From: Oscillospiraceae bacterium
GTDB taxonomy: Bacteria > Bacillota > Clostridia > Oscillospirales > Oscillospiraceae
Assembly: GCA_902765595.1 (NCBI GenBank)
Contig: CACXAQ010000022.1
Coordinates: forward strand, 1 to 64,000
Direction: 5' to 3'
Length of the DNA: 64,000 nt
Below the pieces are notes generated by a model. The model worked only from the letters and a program-made list of their open reading frames with translations, made no database searches and was not told the DNA's origin. Of this stretch, positions 1 through 7,620 are shown one piece after another. Position 1 is the first letter of the stretch. Every line of letters begins with the position of its first letter. The translations under genes and the position numbers were made by a program.

Positions 1-1
1 G

Positions 2-40
2 CAGTACCGTGAGTCTTTTTCCCCGACGCTAGGAGTTTAG
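2..40 (+). CDS. possible C-terminal tail of a transposase (5' truncated by the window)
   Basis: An open frame runs in from the window edge and ends at a TAG at 38-40. The last twelve residues read QYRESFSPTLGV. A Q-Y-R-x-S tail followed by a T-rich stretch with a GTGTCCAATTTTTGTTGAC-like sequence (about 74-92) resembles the C-terminus and right end of IS3-family elements. Only 13 codons are visible, so this is a weak guess; the neighbouring 60 bases are AT-richer than the rest of the window, which fits foreign DNA. Confidence 0.3.
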   Translation, partial: QYRESFSPTLGV

Positions 41-109
41 TCCAGTACATTTTCAAACTACAATTCTTTATTTGTGTCCAATTTTTGTTGACTAGTGCAC
101 CTCTTATTT

Positions 110-603
110 GCCCCCCTTGCCTAAAGGGGGGTGGCTGAGCGAAGCGAAGCCGGGGGGATTCTACTCCCCCGCTTCGCCCTGCGCCTGCTTTATGATCCAG
201 TCGATATACTCGCACACGCCCCGGAAATTCCGGTTTACCGCGTTGTTGGGGATACGAACCACCGTCAGTCCCCGCTCCTCGAGCCGTTCCGTACGGATGA
301 AGTCCTTCAAAAGGCCCGCGTCCTCATAATGCTGAGAGCCGTCCAACTCAATCACGAGACGTGCGGCATGGCAATAGAAATCCGCAATATAGCGGTCGAT
401 CACCTTTTGACGCAGGAAACGCACCGGGTAAGTCCGCAGGAAGTCGTACCAGAGACGGCGCTCCTCCTTGGTCATACTTTTGCGAAGTGCTTTCGCGTTT
501 TCCGTCAAAGCAGGATTGTGTTTCCTTGTGGGGCTGTTCATCATGGTGTATCCCCCCGCCCCAGTGTGAGCACTGGGGCACCCCCCTTTAGGCAAGGGGG
601 GCT
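110..603. mobile_element. R1 repeat unit carrying a DUF559 nuclease gene
   Basis: The left half (110-160) has the clamp palindrome GCCCCCCTTGCCTAAAGGGG, a small variable hairpin (gagcgaagcgaag) and a GGGGGGATT tail. The right half (549-603) is the same plan inverted: TATCCCCCC, the variable hairpin GCCCCAGTGTGAGCACTGGGGC, then the clamp CCCCCCTTTAGGCAAGGGGGG. The DUF559 gene fills the space between the two inner G/C runs. All other R1 pairs in the window have a short non-coding middle instead, so this looks like the complete form of the element. Mobility is inferred, not shown. Confidence 0.6.
161..544 (-). CDS. DUF559 (Vsr-like PD-(D/E)XK) endonuclease-domain protein
   Basis: The product is 127 aa, starting MMNSPTRK at 544 (541 is the alternative Met). 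It carries the DUF559 signature: LRKSMTKEERRLW near residue 20, then YIADFYC and LVIELDGSQH, which supply the Asp and Glu-x-Asp pattern of a restriction-like nuclease fold, and a late LTVVRIPN strand. The family is related to the very-short-patch repair nuclease fold; the substrate is not known. It is transcribed leftward inside an R1 repeat pair, and the inner G-run of the right repeat (GGGGGGATA in the transcript) lies where a ribosome site would be. A second, clearly homologous gene is at 34722-35081 inside an R2 pair. Confidence 0.85.
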   Translation of the reverse strand: MMNSPTRKHNPALTENAKALRKSMTKEERRLWYDFLRTYPVRFLRQKVIDRYIADFYCHAARLVIELDGSQHYEDAGLLKDFIRTERLEERGLTVVRIPNNAVNRNFRGVCEYIDWIIKQAQGEAGE

Positions 604-606
604 AAG

Positions 607-637
607 CGGAATTCCGCATTCCGCATTCCGCATTGCT
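607..637. repeat. heptad repeat (family E)
   Basis: ATTCCGC is repeated three times in tandem immediately after the pdp stop. The same heptad and its ATTCCGA variant recur throughout the window, usually abutting gene ends or other repeats. Confidence 0.8.
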
Positions 638-1942
638 TTACCGGATGATGTCCTTGATGAAGGCCGGGCGCTCCACCGGCTCCGGCGAGAGCTCGAAGCA
701 GCCGCGCAGCAGCTCCGCCGCCTGCAGGGCCTTCTCCTCGCTGGATGCGTGGATGGTGCCGAGACTCTCCCCCGGCTCCACCTTGTCGCCCACCTTTTTG
801 TGCAGCACCACGCCCACGGAGAGATCGATCTCGCTCTCCTTGGTGGCGCGGCCGCCGCCCAGGTGCATGGAAACCAGCCCCACCCGCTCCGCGTGGATGC
901 GCCGCACATAGCCGCCCTCCAGAGCCGGGGCCTCCAGCTTCACCTTCGCGTCGGGCAGGAGGGAGGTGTCGTACACCGCGGCGGCGTCGCCGCCCTGGGC
1001 CGCCACCATCTCCGCCAGCTTTTTCAGGGCGCTGCCGTCCCGAATGGTGTCCAGCAGCCGCTCTCTTGCCGCCTCGATGCTCTCGGCATAGCCCGCCTCG
1101 GCCAGCATGCAGCCGCCCAGGGTCAGGCACAGCTCCAGCAGGTCCCCCTGCTGCTCTCCCCGCAGCACCGCGATGGCCTCCTTCACCTCCACGGCGTTGC
1201 CCACGGCCCAGCCCAGGGGCTGGTCCATGTCGGTGATGACGGCGGCGCATTTGCGCCCCGCCAGGCGGCCGATCCGCGTCAGGCCCCGGGCCAGGGTCCG
1301 GGCGTCGTCCTCGGTCTTCATAAAGGCCCCGTCGCCGCACTTCACGTCCAGCACGATCACGTCGGCCCCGGAGGCCAGCTTCTTGGACATGATGGAAGAG
1401 ACGATCAGCGGGATGGAGGGCACGGTGCCCGTCACGTCCCGCAGGGCGTAGATCTTCTTGTCCGCCGGGACCAGGTCCGCCGTCTGGCCCATGATGGCGA
1501 TGCCGATGCGGTTGACGTTGTCAAAGAAGGTCTGCTCGGAAATGGCGGTGGTAAAGCCCGGGAAGCTCTCCAGCTTGTCGATGGTGCCGCCGGTGTGGCC
1601 GAGCCCGCGGCCGGACATCTTGGCGATCTTCAGCCCCGCCGCCGCCACCATGGGGCAGAGGACCAGGCTGGTCTTGTCGCCCACGCCGCCGGTGGAGTGC
1701 TTGTCCGCCTTCACGCCCCGGATGGGACTCAGGTCCAGCACCTCGCCGGAGTGCATCATCGACATGGTCATGTCCAGGATCTCCCGGTCGTCCATGCCGC
1801 GCAGCAGGATCGCCATGCACATGGCCGACATCTGGTAGTCCGGGATCTCCCCCCGGGTGTAGCCCTGGATCATAAAGTCGATCTCTTCGGTGCTCAGCGC
1901 GCCGCCGTCCCGTTTTTTGGCGATCAAATCGGTCATCTGCAT
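638..1942 (-). CDS. pdp: pyrimidine-nucleoside (thymidine) phosphorylase
   Basis: The product is 434 aa, the usual length of the family. It splits thymidine, uridine or deoxyuridine with phosphate to give the base and (deoxy)ribose-1-phosphate in nucleoside salvage. Visible hallmarks are the N-terminal DLIAKKRDGGALSTEEI helix, the phosphate/nucleoside loop ADKHSTGGVGDKTSL near residue 80, KMSGRGLGHTGGTIDKLE after it, and VLDVKCGDGAFMKT near 190. The start at 1942 has an AAGGAGAG site 7 bases upstream. The closely similar AnmP/TrpD2 enzymes lack this pattern. It appears to be a single-gene unit between two repeat blocks. Whether it prefers uridine or thymidine cannot be told. Confidence 0.93.
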   Translation of the reverse strand: MQMTDLIAKKRDGGALSTEEIDFMIQGYTRGEIPDYQMSAMCMAILLRGMDDREILDMTMSMMHSGEVLDLSPIRGVKADKHSTGGVGDKTSLVLCPMVAAAGLKIAKMSGRGLGHTGGTIDKLESFPGFTTAISEQTFFDNVNRIGIAIMGQTADLVPADKKIYALRDVTGTVPSIPLIVSSIMSKKLASGADVIVLDVKCGDGAFMKTEDDARTLARGLTRIGRLAGRKCAAVITDMDQPLGWAVGNAVEVKEAIAVLRGEQQGDLLELCLTLGGCMLAEAGYAESIEAARERLLDTIRDGSALKKLAEMVAAQGGDAAAVYDTSLLPDAKVKLEAPALEGGYVRRIHAERVGLVSMHLGGGRATKESEIDLSVGVVLHKKVGDKVEPGESLGTIHASSEEKALQAAELLRGCFELSPEPVERPAFIKDIIR

Positions 1943-1965
1943 ATGTATCTCTCCTTCCTTGTAGC

Positions 1966-2313
1966 CTTCCCCCTCTGGGGGAAAAGCGGGCCGCCGCTGC
2001 CGGTGGCAGAATAAGGCGGCACGGTTTTTCCGCAGCGGTCGAAAAATGCAAGGATCAGCGTAAGGATGGTGGCCGGCCGTCAGGCCGGACGGATGAGGGC
2101 TGCGGAGCAGCTCCTTCCTTGTTGGCCCCCTTGCCTAAAGGGCCTTGGGTCTCCCGCCGTCAGGCGGGTGGGGGATTCTGTCGGTCCACAGACCCGCTCC
2201 CGGCGGAGCGCTGTGGGACGCGAGCTGCAGAATGTATCCCCCCCGGCGCTTCGCGCCACCCCCCCTTCCCTAAAGGACTAGGACCTTCGGCCGGTCGTAG
2301 GCAAGGGGGGGCT
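1966..2313. repeat. F element followed by an R1 pair (gene-less)
   Basis: 1968-2065 is an F element (CCCCCTCTGGGGG, then GCCGCC-CTGCCGGTGGCAG-GGCGGC, then TTTTTCCGCAGCGGTCGAAAAA). Near-identical copies are at 10411-10508 and 12520-12615. 2124-2313 is an R1 head-to-head pair with a middle of about 60 bases and no gene; its right clamp carries an extra hairpin module (CCTTCGGCCGGTCG). No coding signal was seen in this gap. Confidence 0.85.
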
Positions 2314-2362
2314 GTGCGGTAGTTTTATAACAGGAGTATTATACACCTGTTTTTCCCCGTTC

Positions 2363-2854
2363 TCAAGTCCGAAAGAGCCAATATTCCCGGCCGTCCAGGG
2401 TGATTTTCCGCACGTTCTCCGGGGCGGCGCCGGGGGCGCAGGGCAGGGCCAGCAGCCGCCGGGCCGGGTCCAGGAGGCTGCCGTCGGGGAGACGGGTCCA
2501 GGCGGGCGACGAGGAAAATCCCCCCGCCCCTTCGGGGCACCCCCCTTTAGGCAAGGGGGGCCTGGGGGCAGCGGCCTCGGGCGGCGGCGCTTCCGCATTG
2601 GCCGTGACCAGGACCGTGTCGATCCGGGGCGGCAGGGACATGAGCTGCAGCCGGGTCAGGCGGCGGCGGAGAAAGCGCCCCTCCTCCCTCGGCTCCAGCA
2701 GGCCAAGGCTCCAGCGCCGCCCCGCGCCCAGCAGCCACAGGCGGCTCAGCCCCGGGCCGGGCGGCAGCCGGGTCTCAAAAAGGGTGTACAGGCCCTGGGT
2801 CCGGATCCGCAGCGTGCCCACAGGGACCTGATTTTCATAGACGGGCAGTTCCAT
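2363..2854 (-). CDS. unknown protein with an in-frame repeat insertion
   Basis: The product is 163 aa and I do not recognise it. The start MELPVYEN at 2854 is chosen because GGAGGT lies five bases upstream; a longer frame exists, but its extension runs through a terminator hairpin. The N-terminal half is rich in beta-type segments (PVGTLRIRTQGLYTLFET) and the C-terminus reads VRKITLDGREYW. Between about residues 98 and 113 the R1 half at 2517-2562 is translated in frame as PLPKGGCPEGAGG, so the repeat lengthens rather than breaks the gene. It lies directly downstream of the mazF terminator. A cytoplasmic location is inferred from the lack of signal or membrane segments. Confidence 0.6.
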   Translation of the reverse strand: MELPVYENQVPVGTLRIRTQGLYTLFETRLPPGPGLSRLWLLGAGRRWSLGLLEPREEGRFLRRRLTRLQLMSLPPRIDTVLVTANAEAPPPEAAAPRPPLPKGGCPEGAGGFSSSPAWTRLPDGSLLDPARRLLALPCAPGAAPENVRKITLDGREYWLFRT

Positions 2855-2871
2855 CGTGACCTCCGGGAAAG

Positions 2872-2907
2872 AAAAAACACTCTGCTCCATTGTATGAAGC
2901 AGAGTGT
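2872..2907 (-). terminator. rho-independent terminator of mazF
   Basis: Perfect 10-bp stem 2877-2886/2898-2907 with an 11-base loop, followed on the minus strand by six T (2872-2877). It ends mazF transcription before the next gene, whose ribosome site begins just after. Confidence 0.85.
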
Positions 2908-2978
2908 GGGTTATTTCGATTATCCGTTCATCGGCAGACCAAAGCCCGCATCCCACGGAAAACAGGACGCAAATACCG

Positions 2979-3338
2979 TCAGCCGTTTGCCTGGGTTGCG
3001 GGCAAACCAAAGCTCACCGCCAGGGCGTTGTCCACGGCGCTCATGGCGCTCTCGTCCAGGTGGCCCATCCGCTCCCGCAGACGGGATTTGTCCAGGGTGC
3101 GGATCTGCTCCAGCAGGATGACGCTGTCCCGGTTCAGGCCCACGCTGGGGCCCGACAGGTAGATGTGGGTGGGCAGGCGGGCCTTGCCCGTCTGGCTGGT
3201 GATGGCCGCGGCGATCACCGTGGGGCTGTGGCGGTTGCCGGTGTCGTTCTGCACGATCAGCACCGGGCGCATGCCCCCCTGCTCGCTGCCCACCACCGGG
3301 CTCAGGTCCGCAAAAAAGATATCTCCTCGTTTCACCAT
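2979..3338 (-). CDS. mazF: MazF/PemK-family endoribonuclease toxin
   Basis: The product is 119 aa, typical for MazF/NdoA. Family hallmarks are the N-terminal [11 protein letters not shown] strand, then [16 protein letters not shown], the TVIAAAIT strand, and the [13 protein letters not shown] segment near residue 80. The family cleaves single-stranded RNA at short motifs. No antitoxin gene lies upstream: only a repeat block (3440-3659) separates it from the convergent-reading SDR gene. In Bacillus-type genomes the antitoxin precedes the toxin, so here it is either absent, encoded elsewhere, or the protein is a solitary MazF. Terminator at 2872-2907. Confidence 0.9.
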   Translation of the reverse strand: MVKRGDIFFADLSPVVGSEQGGMRPVLIVQNDTGNRHSPTVIAAAITSQTGKARLPTHIYLSGPSVGLNRDSVILLEQIRTLDKSRLRERMGHLDESAMSAVDNALAVSFGLPATQANG

Positions 3339-3439
3339 GTTCTTTCACGCTCCGGAAAACCAGTCGCCCGTACCATTCTATGTACCGGGCCTGTTCATAG
3401 TCTCCCACGAGAGGAAAGAAAATATACAATGAAGCCGTG

Positions 3440-3659
3440 CTTCGCAGGATGAAGAAATGAAGCTTGCTTCGCAAATGAAGCGCGGCTGAGCCGCCGTCCT
3501 TTTTGGCCCCCTTGCCTAAAGGGGGCTGTCAGCCGAGCAAAGCGAGGATGACTGGGGGATAAAAACGGACCGTTCCGCAGAAGTATCCCCCCGGCGCTTC
3601 GCGCCACCCCCCTTCCCTAAAGGACTAGGGCCTTCGGCCCGTCGTAGGCAAGGGGGGCT
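3440..3659. repeat. short GATGAAG repeats plus an R1 pair
   Basis: 3446-3492 holds short repeats of the form ATGAAGC(T/C)TGCTTCGCAA, also found at 19700-19830 and 56195-56240. 3505-3659 is an R1 head-to-head pair; its variable hairpins are ccgagcaaagcgagg and ggcgcttcgcgcc. The right clamp carries the GGGCCTTCGGCCC extra hairpin. No gene seen. Confidence 0.85.
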
Positions 3660-3697
3660 TTCCTTCATTCCTTCATGCGCGCAGCGCTCTTCATCTC

Positions 3698-4432
3698 CTA
3701 TGCCAGGAAGCCCCCGTCGACCGTCACGACTTGTCCTGTTATATAGGGGTTTTCCGCCAGGTGCAGCACGGTCTGGGCGATCTCCTCCGGGCGCCCCAGG
3801 CGCCCCAGGGGGATCTCCCGGGCCAGCTCCTCCAGGGTCTCCTGCCCCAGGACCTGGACCATGTCCGTGTCGATGACCCCGGGGGCCACGCAGTTGACCC
3901 GGATGCCCGAGAGGGCCAGCTCCGCCGAGAGAGAGCGGCTCAGCCCGATGATGGCGTGCTTGGTGGAGGCGTAGGCCGCCTCGCAGCTGGCCCCGTGCTG
4001 GCCCCAGATGGAGGACACGAAGATCATGCAGCCCCGGTGCTCGCGGAGCATGTGGGGCAGCACCGCCTGGGCGCAGTGGAAGCCGCCGTTCACGTTCACG
4101 GCAAAAAGCCGCTGCCAGAACTCGGGCGTGATGTCCTGAAACTGCTGCTGCCGGGCGATGCCGGCGTTCGACACCAGCAGCTCCACCGGCCCCAGCTCTC
4201 CCTCGATGCGGCGGACCATCCGAAAGACCGCCTCCCGGTCCGCCACGTCCGCCTGCTGGGTGATGCAGACCCCGCCCTCGGCCCGGAGCTTGGCCGCCAG
4301 CGCCTCCGCCTTGTCGGCCCGCTCGATATAATTGATGCACACGGCCCAGCCCGCCCGGCTCAGGGCAGTCGCGACGGCCGCGCCGATGCCCCGGGAGGAC
4401 CCGGTGACGAGAGCCACTTTGTTGGTTGACAT
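3698..4432 (-). CDS. short-chain dehydrogenase/reductase, FabG-like
   Basis: The product is 244 aa, standard for classical SDR enzymes. The NAD(P)-binding TGSSRGIG motif is at residues 10-17, an NAG motif follows near 90 (SNAGIA), the catalytic Ser is in FVSSIWG, and Tyr/Lys are in AYASTKHA. The C-terminal GRLGRPEEIAQ and ITGQVVTVDGG are typical of FabG/3-oxoacyl-ACP reductase. The gene is alone rather than in a fab cluster, so the substrate is uncertain; a general ketoreductase is equally likely. Start at 4432 with GGAGG 9 bases upstream. Confidence 0.85.
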   Translation of the reverse strand: MSTNKVALVTGSSRGIGAAVATALSRAGWAVCINYIERADKAEALAAKLRAEGGVCITQQADVADREAVFRMVRRIEGELGPVELLVSNAGIARQQQFQDITPEFWQRLFAVNVNGGFHCAQAVLPHMLREHRGCMIFVSSIWGQHGASCEAAYASTKHAIIGLSRSLSAELALSGIRVNCVAPGVIDTDMVQVLGQETLEELAREIPLGRLGRPEEIAQTVLHLAENPYITGQVVTVDGGFLA

Positions 4433-4447
4433 AATATTGCCTCCTTA

Positions 4448-4860
4448 TTGGCCCCCTTGCCTACGACGGGCCGAAGGCCCTAGTCCTTTAGGGAAGGGGG
4501 CTGTCAGCCGCCAGGCTGACTGGGGGATTTTGATCTTCCGCTTCCTCTTTGGCCCCCTCGCCTAGAGGGGGCTGTCGCGGCGCGTCTCACGCAAGCGCCG
4601 TGACTGGGGGATAAAAACGCTTGTTTCGCAGATGTATCCCCCCGACCTCGCTTCGCTCGGCCACCCCCCTTTAGGCAAGGGGGGCTATACGGAAGCGAAG
4701 GATCCCGACCTCGCTTCGCTCGGCCACCCCCACCTTGCCGCAATTGCCGTTCCCGGGCCTGCTTCGCGACGGCCCGCCAACGGCGCGGCTGCGGAAATTC
4801 CGGGCTTGCTTCTTCTGCCACGGGGGGCTTGGCCTTCGGCCCGTCGCAGGCAAAGGGGCA
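4448..4860. repeat. R1 half, R1 pair and F-variant element
   Basis: 4450-4528 is a left R1 half with the extra GGGCCGAAGGCCC hairpin in its clamp and the variable stem GTCAGCCGCCAGGCTGAC. 4551-4686 is an R1 pair with variable stems GGCGCGTCTCACGCAAGCGCC and gacctcgcttcgctcggcc. 4731-4830 is an F variant (CGCGACGGCCCGCCAACGGCGCG). No gene in this gap of about 430 bases. Confidence 0.85.
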
Positions 4861-4867
4861 TTCCGAA

Positions 4868-5677
4868 TTATTGTTCCAGCGCTTTTTCCATCAATTCCCG
4901 GCTGTGCTCGGCCAGCTCGTGGGTGCTCATGGCCTTGACCTCTTCAGGCGGCAGCACCTCCAGGATCTCCAGCTCCACCCGGGTGGGCCGGAGGAAGAGG
5001 CGGCGCTTCATCTTCTCCGAGCCGCGGATCGCGGCGATCACCAGGGGCGCCGAGGCCCGCTGGGCGATCTTGAAGCTGCCGGCGTGGAAGGGCAGCAGCT
5101 CCCCCGTGCGGCTGCGGGTGCCCTCGGGATAGATGCCCATGCTGCACACGCCCCTCTTCAGGTAGTCCGCCGCCTGGAGGATGGACTTGAGGGCCCTGCG
5201 GTCGTTCTCCCGGTCGATGGGCAGGAAGCCCGCGGCGTAGGCGATGTCCCCGATGAGGGGGATCTGCATGTTGGAGGGCTTGGAGATATAGGAGATGTTG
5301 TGCTTCTCCAGGGCCACGATCCCCATCAGGGGGTCGAACATGGACCGGTGGTTGCACACGATCAAAAAGGGCTCCTTGGGCAGCTTCTCCTCCCCCAGGA
5401 CCACCGGGCGCAGGCCGCCGTAATCGCAGAGGAGCCGGGCGATGATCCGGGTGCCGGTGACGGCCCCGGGGAACTGCCGCTCCAGGGGCTTGTCCCGATC
5501 CACCCTCCGGCAGCAGAGCCAGATGACCAGGACCAGCCCGGCGTGGAGCAGCAGCTCCGAGGCCAGGAACAGGGGCAGGGCCCACCAGAAGGAAAAGCGG
5601 CAGAGTCCGGGCAGGCCCAGGGCCGCCGCCAGCGAGATCAGAAAAAACGGGAGAGCCAGGTGCAAGCGAATCCCCAC
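4868..5677 (-). CDS. plsC: 1-acyl-sn-glycerol-3-phosphate acyltransferase (PlsC-type)
   Basis: The product is 269 aa and transfers an acyl chain to lysophosphatidate at the membrane. The acyltransferase motifs are clear: NHRSMFDPL (HX4D) near residue 111, then PIDRENDRRALK, and GIYPEGTRSRTG near 178. Two hydrophobic segments at about residues 5-55 anchor it (LPFFLISLAAALGL and WALPLFLASELLL). The start is GTG at 5677 with a poor ribosome site; a TTG at 5665 with AAAGGTGG upstream is a real alternative. Isolated between repeats and the prophage endolysin, transcribed in the same direction. Confidence 0.85.
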   Translation of the reverse strand: MGIRLHLALPFFLISLAAALGLPGLCRFSFWWALPLFLASELLLHAGLVLVIWLCCRRVDRDKPLERQFPGAVTGTRIIARLLCDYGGLRPVVLGEEKLPKEPFLIVCNHRSMFDPLMGIVALEKHNISYISKPSNMQIPLIGDIAYAAGFLPIDRENDRRALKSILQAADYLKRGVCSMGIYPEGTRSRTGELLPFHAGSFKIAQRASAPLVIAAIRGSEKMKRRLFLRPTRVELEILEVLPPEEVKAMSTHELAEHSRELMEKALEQ

Positions 5678-5739
5678 CTTTGCGGTTTATTACCGAGTCA
5701 TTGTACCACAAGAGGCGGGAAAAGGAAAGAGGGGGGAGA

Positions 5740-5816
5740 CAATGCGGAATTCGGAATGAGGAATTCGGAATTCATCATTCATCATTCCGCATTCCGAATT
5801 CATAATTCCGAATTAT
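5740..5816. repeat. heptad repeat (family E) at the prophage edge
   Basis: Alternating ATTCCGC, ATTCCGA, GAATTC and ATTCATC units fill the space between plsC and the endolysin gene and run into the endolysin stop codon. Confidence 0.75.
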
Positions 5817-6724
5817 TCCCTCTCCCCTACCAGGGCGGACCAGGTCTGGGGGCCGATCTCGCCGTCCAGCAGGAGCTTTTTCCCCTGCTGGAAGCGGTAG
5901 ACCGCCCCGTAGGTGGCGGGGCCGAAGTCCCCGTCGGCCCCCCAGGGGCCGCAGCGGTAGCCCCGGGCGATGAGCAGCAGCTGCCCCGCCTGGACCGCCT
6001 TGCCCTTGTCCCCCCGGCGGAGGATGGGGAGAACAGTGGCGGCGCTTGCTTCCCCCTCCGGGGGAAGTGGCCGAGGAACGAGGCCGATAGGGGCGTCGGT
6101 CCCGCTGTCCTCCCCCCTTCCGTCAGCTTCGCTGACACCTCCCCCGGAGGGGGAGGCAGGGGCGGAGGGGGAGGCAGGGGCGGAGGGGGAGACAGGGGCG
6201 GAGGCGGCCCCTTCCGCTGTGGCGGCGGAGGCGTAGTCCGGGCGGGCAAAGCCCCGGATGAAGCGGGCCCCGGCGTAGAGGCGCCGCTCCCCCACCGCGT
6301 CGGAGAGGTTCCCCTCCACCACCGTGAGCAGGTCCCCCTCCACGGCGGTGATGAGGCCCACGTGGTCCGCCTCGCCCCGGCAGTCCCCGGCGCCGGCGTC
6401 CTGCCAGTCGTAGAAGATCAGGTCCCCGGGCCGGGGGATGGCCTCGTCCGCCTCCTCCCAGCGCCCCGCCGCCCGGTAGAGGGCGATCATGGGCTCGCAG
6501 CCGCACTCCGGCAGCAGCACCGAGGTCAGGCCGCAGGCCGCGCCCACGGCGCTGACGAAGGCGGCGCACCAGGGGTCGCCCTCCCCCATCTCATAGCCCC
6601 GGGGCAGGGGCCGGATGGCGTTGTACACCCGGAGGATCTGCCGGTGGCCGCCGTCCGCCTCCCGCAGACCCAGCCAGCTCTCGGCCTTGCGGCAGACCTG
6701 CTGCCGCAGCTCCTTTTCCGTCAT
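5813..6724 (-). CDS. phage endolysin: CHAP-like amidase with peptidoglycan-binding domain
   Basis: The product is 303 aa. The N-terminal part (1-160) looks like a CHAP/NlpC-type peptidase: the Cys of GDPWCAAFVSAVG near residue 53 and the His of GEADHVGLITAVEGD near 120, followed by VVEGN. The C-terminal 70 residues are a PG_binding_1 repeat (LRRGDKGKAVQAGQLLL, DGDFGPATYGAVYRFQQ, DGEIGPQTW). The linker (about residues 165-230) is made of an R2 head-to-head pair (6048-6157) read in frame plus an 18-bp minisatellite giving repeated APASPS units. No signal peptide is seen, so release would need a holin, which was not found. Last gene of the phage operon. Confidence 0.85.
   Translation of the reverse strand: MTEKELRQQVCRKAESWLGLREADGGHRQILRVYNAIRPLPRGYEMGEGDPWCAAFVSAVGAACGLTSVLLPECGCEPMIALYRAAGRWEEADEAIPRPGDLIFYDWQDAGAGDCRGEADHVGLITAVEGDLLTVVEGNLSDAVGERRLYAGARFIRGFARPDYASAATAEGAASAPVSPSAPASPSAPASPSGGGVSEADGRGEDSGTDAPIGLVPRPLPPEGEASAATVLPILRRGDKGKAVQAGQLLLIARGYRCGPWGADGDFGPATYGAVYRFQQGKKLLLDGEIGPQTWSALVGERE
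6048..6205. repeat. R2 pair plus 18-bp minisatellite inside the endolysin gene
   Basis: 6048-6095 is an R2 copy (CTTCCCCC clamp) and 6112-6157 is an inverted copy (CCTCCCCC clamp). 6158-6205 holds near-perfect tandem GGGGCGGAGGGGGAGGCA units. The reading frame stays open throughout and codes for the Pro/Ser/Gly linker between the two endolysin domains. Confidence 0.9.
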
Positions 6725-6733
6725 GGCGCGCCC

Positions 6734-7471
6734 TCAGCGGTCCCGCTGGCTGGGCGTCCTGCCCGCGCCGCCGCCGGAGCCCCGGGGCTTGCGGCCCATG
6801 CCGCCGCCCTCGTCCTCGTCCTCGTCCTCGTCGGACCGGGGCTGGGTCCCCCGGCCGCCGCCCCGGGAGCCGCCCTGGGGCTTCTGGCCCTGGAGGTACT
6901 GGCGCAGCAGCGCGTCCGCCTGGGCCCGGCTCATGCCGGCGGCGGAGAGCTCCTCGTCCGTGGGCACGTAGCCGGAGGAGAAGATGAGCTGATAGAGCTG
7001 CTTGTAGCTGTCCTGCTGCCGGGCGTAGTCCCGGGCCTCGGCGGCCTGGGCCGCGGCGGCGGCGGCGCGCTCACGCTCCTCTTCGTCCCGCTGGCGGGCG
7101 TAGTCGTCGGCGCGGCGCTGGCGGGCCAGGTCGTAGGCGTCCCGCAGGGCCTGGCCCTGGGCCTCGTAGCGCTGCCAGGCCATGCTGTAGTACTGGGGCA
7201 GCACCTGGGCAAGAGAGCGCAGGTACTCGTCATACTGCTGCTGGCCCACGGCCTGGGCGTAGCTGGAGCCGTAGCCCCCGGTGAGGGCCGCCGCCTGGCC
7301 CATGGTGTCCCGCATGGCCATGCGGCCGTTCTGGATATAGCGGTCCGCGGCGCTGCGGTACAGCGGGTCCTGGTCCGCCTTGTAGGAGAAGGCCTGCCGC
7401 CCGGTGATGGCCGCGTAGAGCGAATCCAGCTCCGGATCGGAGGACGCGGGATAGTTGTGATAGTCGTTCAT
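6734..7471 (-). CDS. phage protein of unknown role, coiled-coil, possible ejection protein
   Basis: The product is 245 aa, starting MNDYHNYP at 7471 (AAAGGAG lies upstream but at a long distance of about 12 bases). The N-terminus (DPELDSLYAAITGRQAF) and the GQAAALTGGYGSSYAQAVG segment near residue 60 are followed by a long charged helical stretch (about 100-180, rich in Arg, Glu, Ala and Gln) and a disordered tail ending in DEDEDEDE and Gly/Arg runs. There are no membrane segments. The place between fibre and endolysin genes and the Gly-rich/helical make-up would suit an internal virion or ejection protein, but this is inference. Confidence 0.6.
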   Translation of the reverse strand: MNDYHNYPASSDPELDSLYAAITGRQAFSYKADQDPLYRSAADRYIQNGRMAMRDTMGQAAALTGGYGSSYAQAVGQQQYDEYLRSLAQVLPQYYSMAWQRYEAQGQALRDAYDLARQRRADDYARQRDEEERERAAAAAAQAAEARDYARQQDSYKQLYQLIFSSGYVPTDEELSAAGMSRAQADALLRQYLQGQKPQGGSRGGGRGTQPRSDEDEDEDEGGGMGRKPRGSGGGAGRTPSQRDR

Positions 7472-7496
7472 AGCTGATAGCTGCTCCTTTCGATGG

Positions 7497-7608
7497 CCTC
7501 CCCCTCCGGGGGAGGTGGCACGCAAAGCCGTGACGGTAGGGGTGTGGGTCGCGCATGGCCCCCTTCCGCCTCGCTCCGCTCGGCACCTCCCCCATTGGGG
7601 GGAGGCAG
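7497..7608. repeat. R2 head-to-head pair
   Basis: Two R2 copies with CCTCCCCC clamps face each other, with variable stems CACGCAAAGCCGTG and cctcgctccgctcgg. They sit just upstream of the 6734-7471 gene and separate it from the DUF859 gene. Confidence 0.85.
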
Positions 7609-7620
7609 GTCTTGTCTCCC

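Noticed and set aside
131..2014. Plus-strand frame of 627 codons over the nuclease and pdp genes
   Set aside because: It is the antisense of pdp, whose product is a full-length recognised enzyme; long antisense frames are common in GC-rich DNA.
2855..3010. N-terminal extension of the 163-aa unknown protein
   Set aside because: It would be translated through the mazF terminator and overlaps the end of mazF; the ATG at 2854 has GGAGGT.
4829..7477. Plus-strand frame of 882 codons over plsC and the endolysin
   Set aside because: It is antisense to two recognised genes and crosses heptad and R2 repeats.
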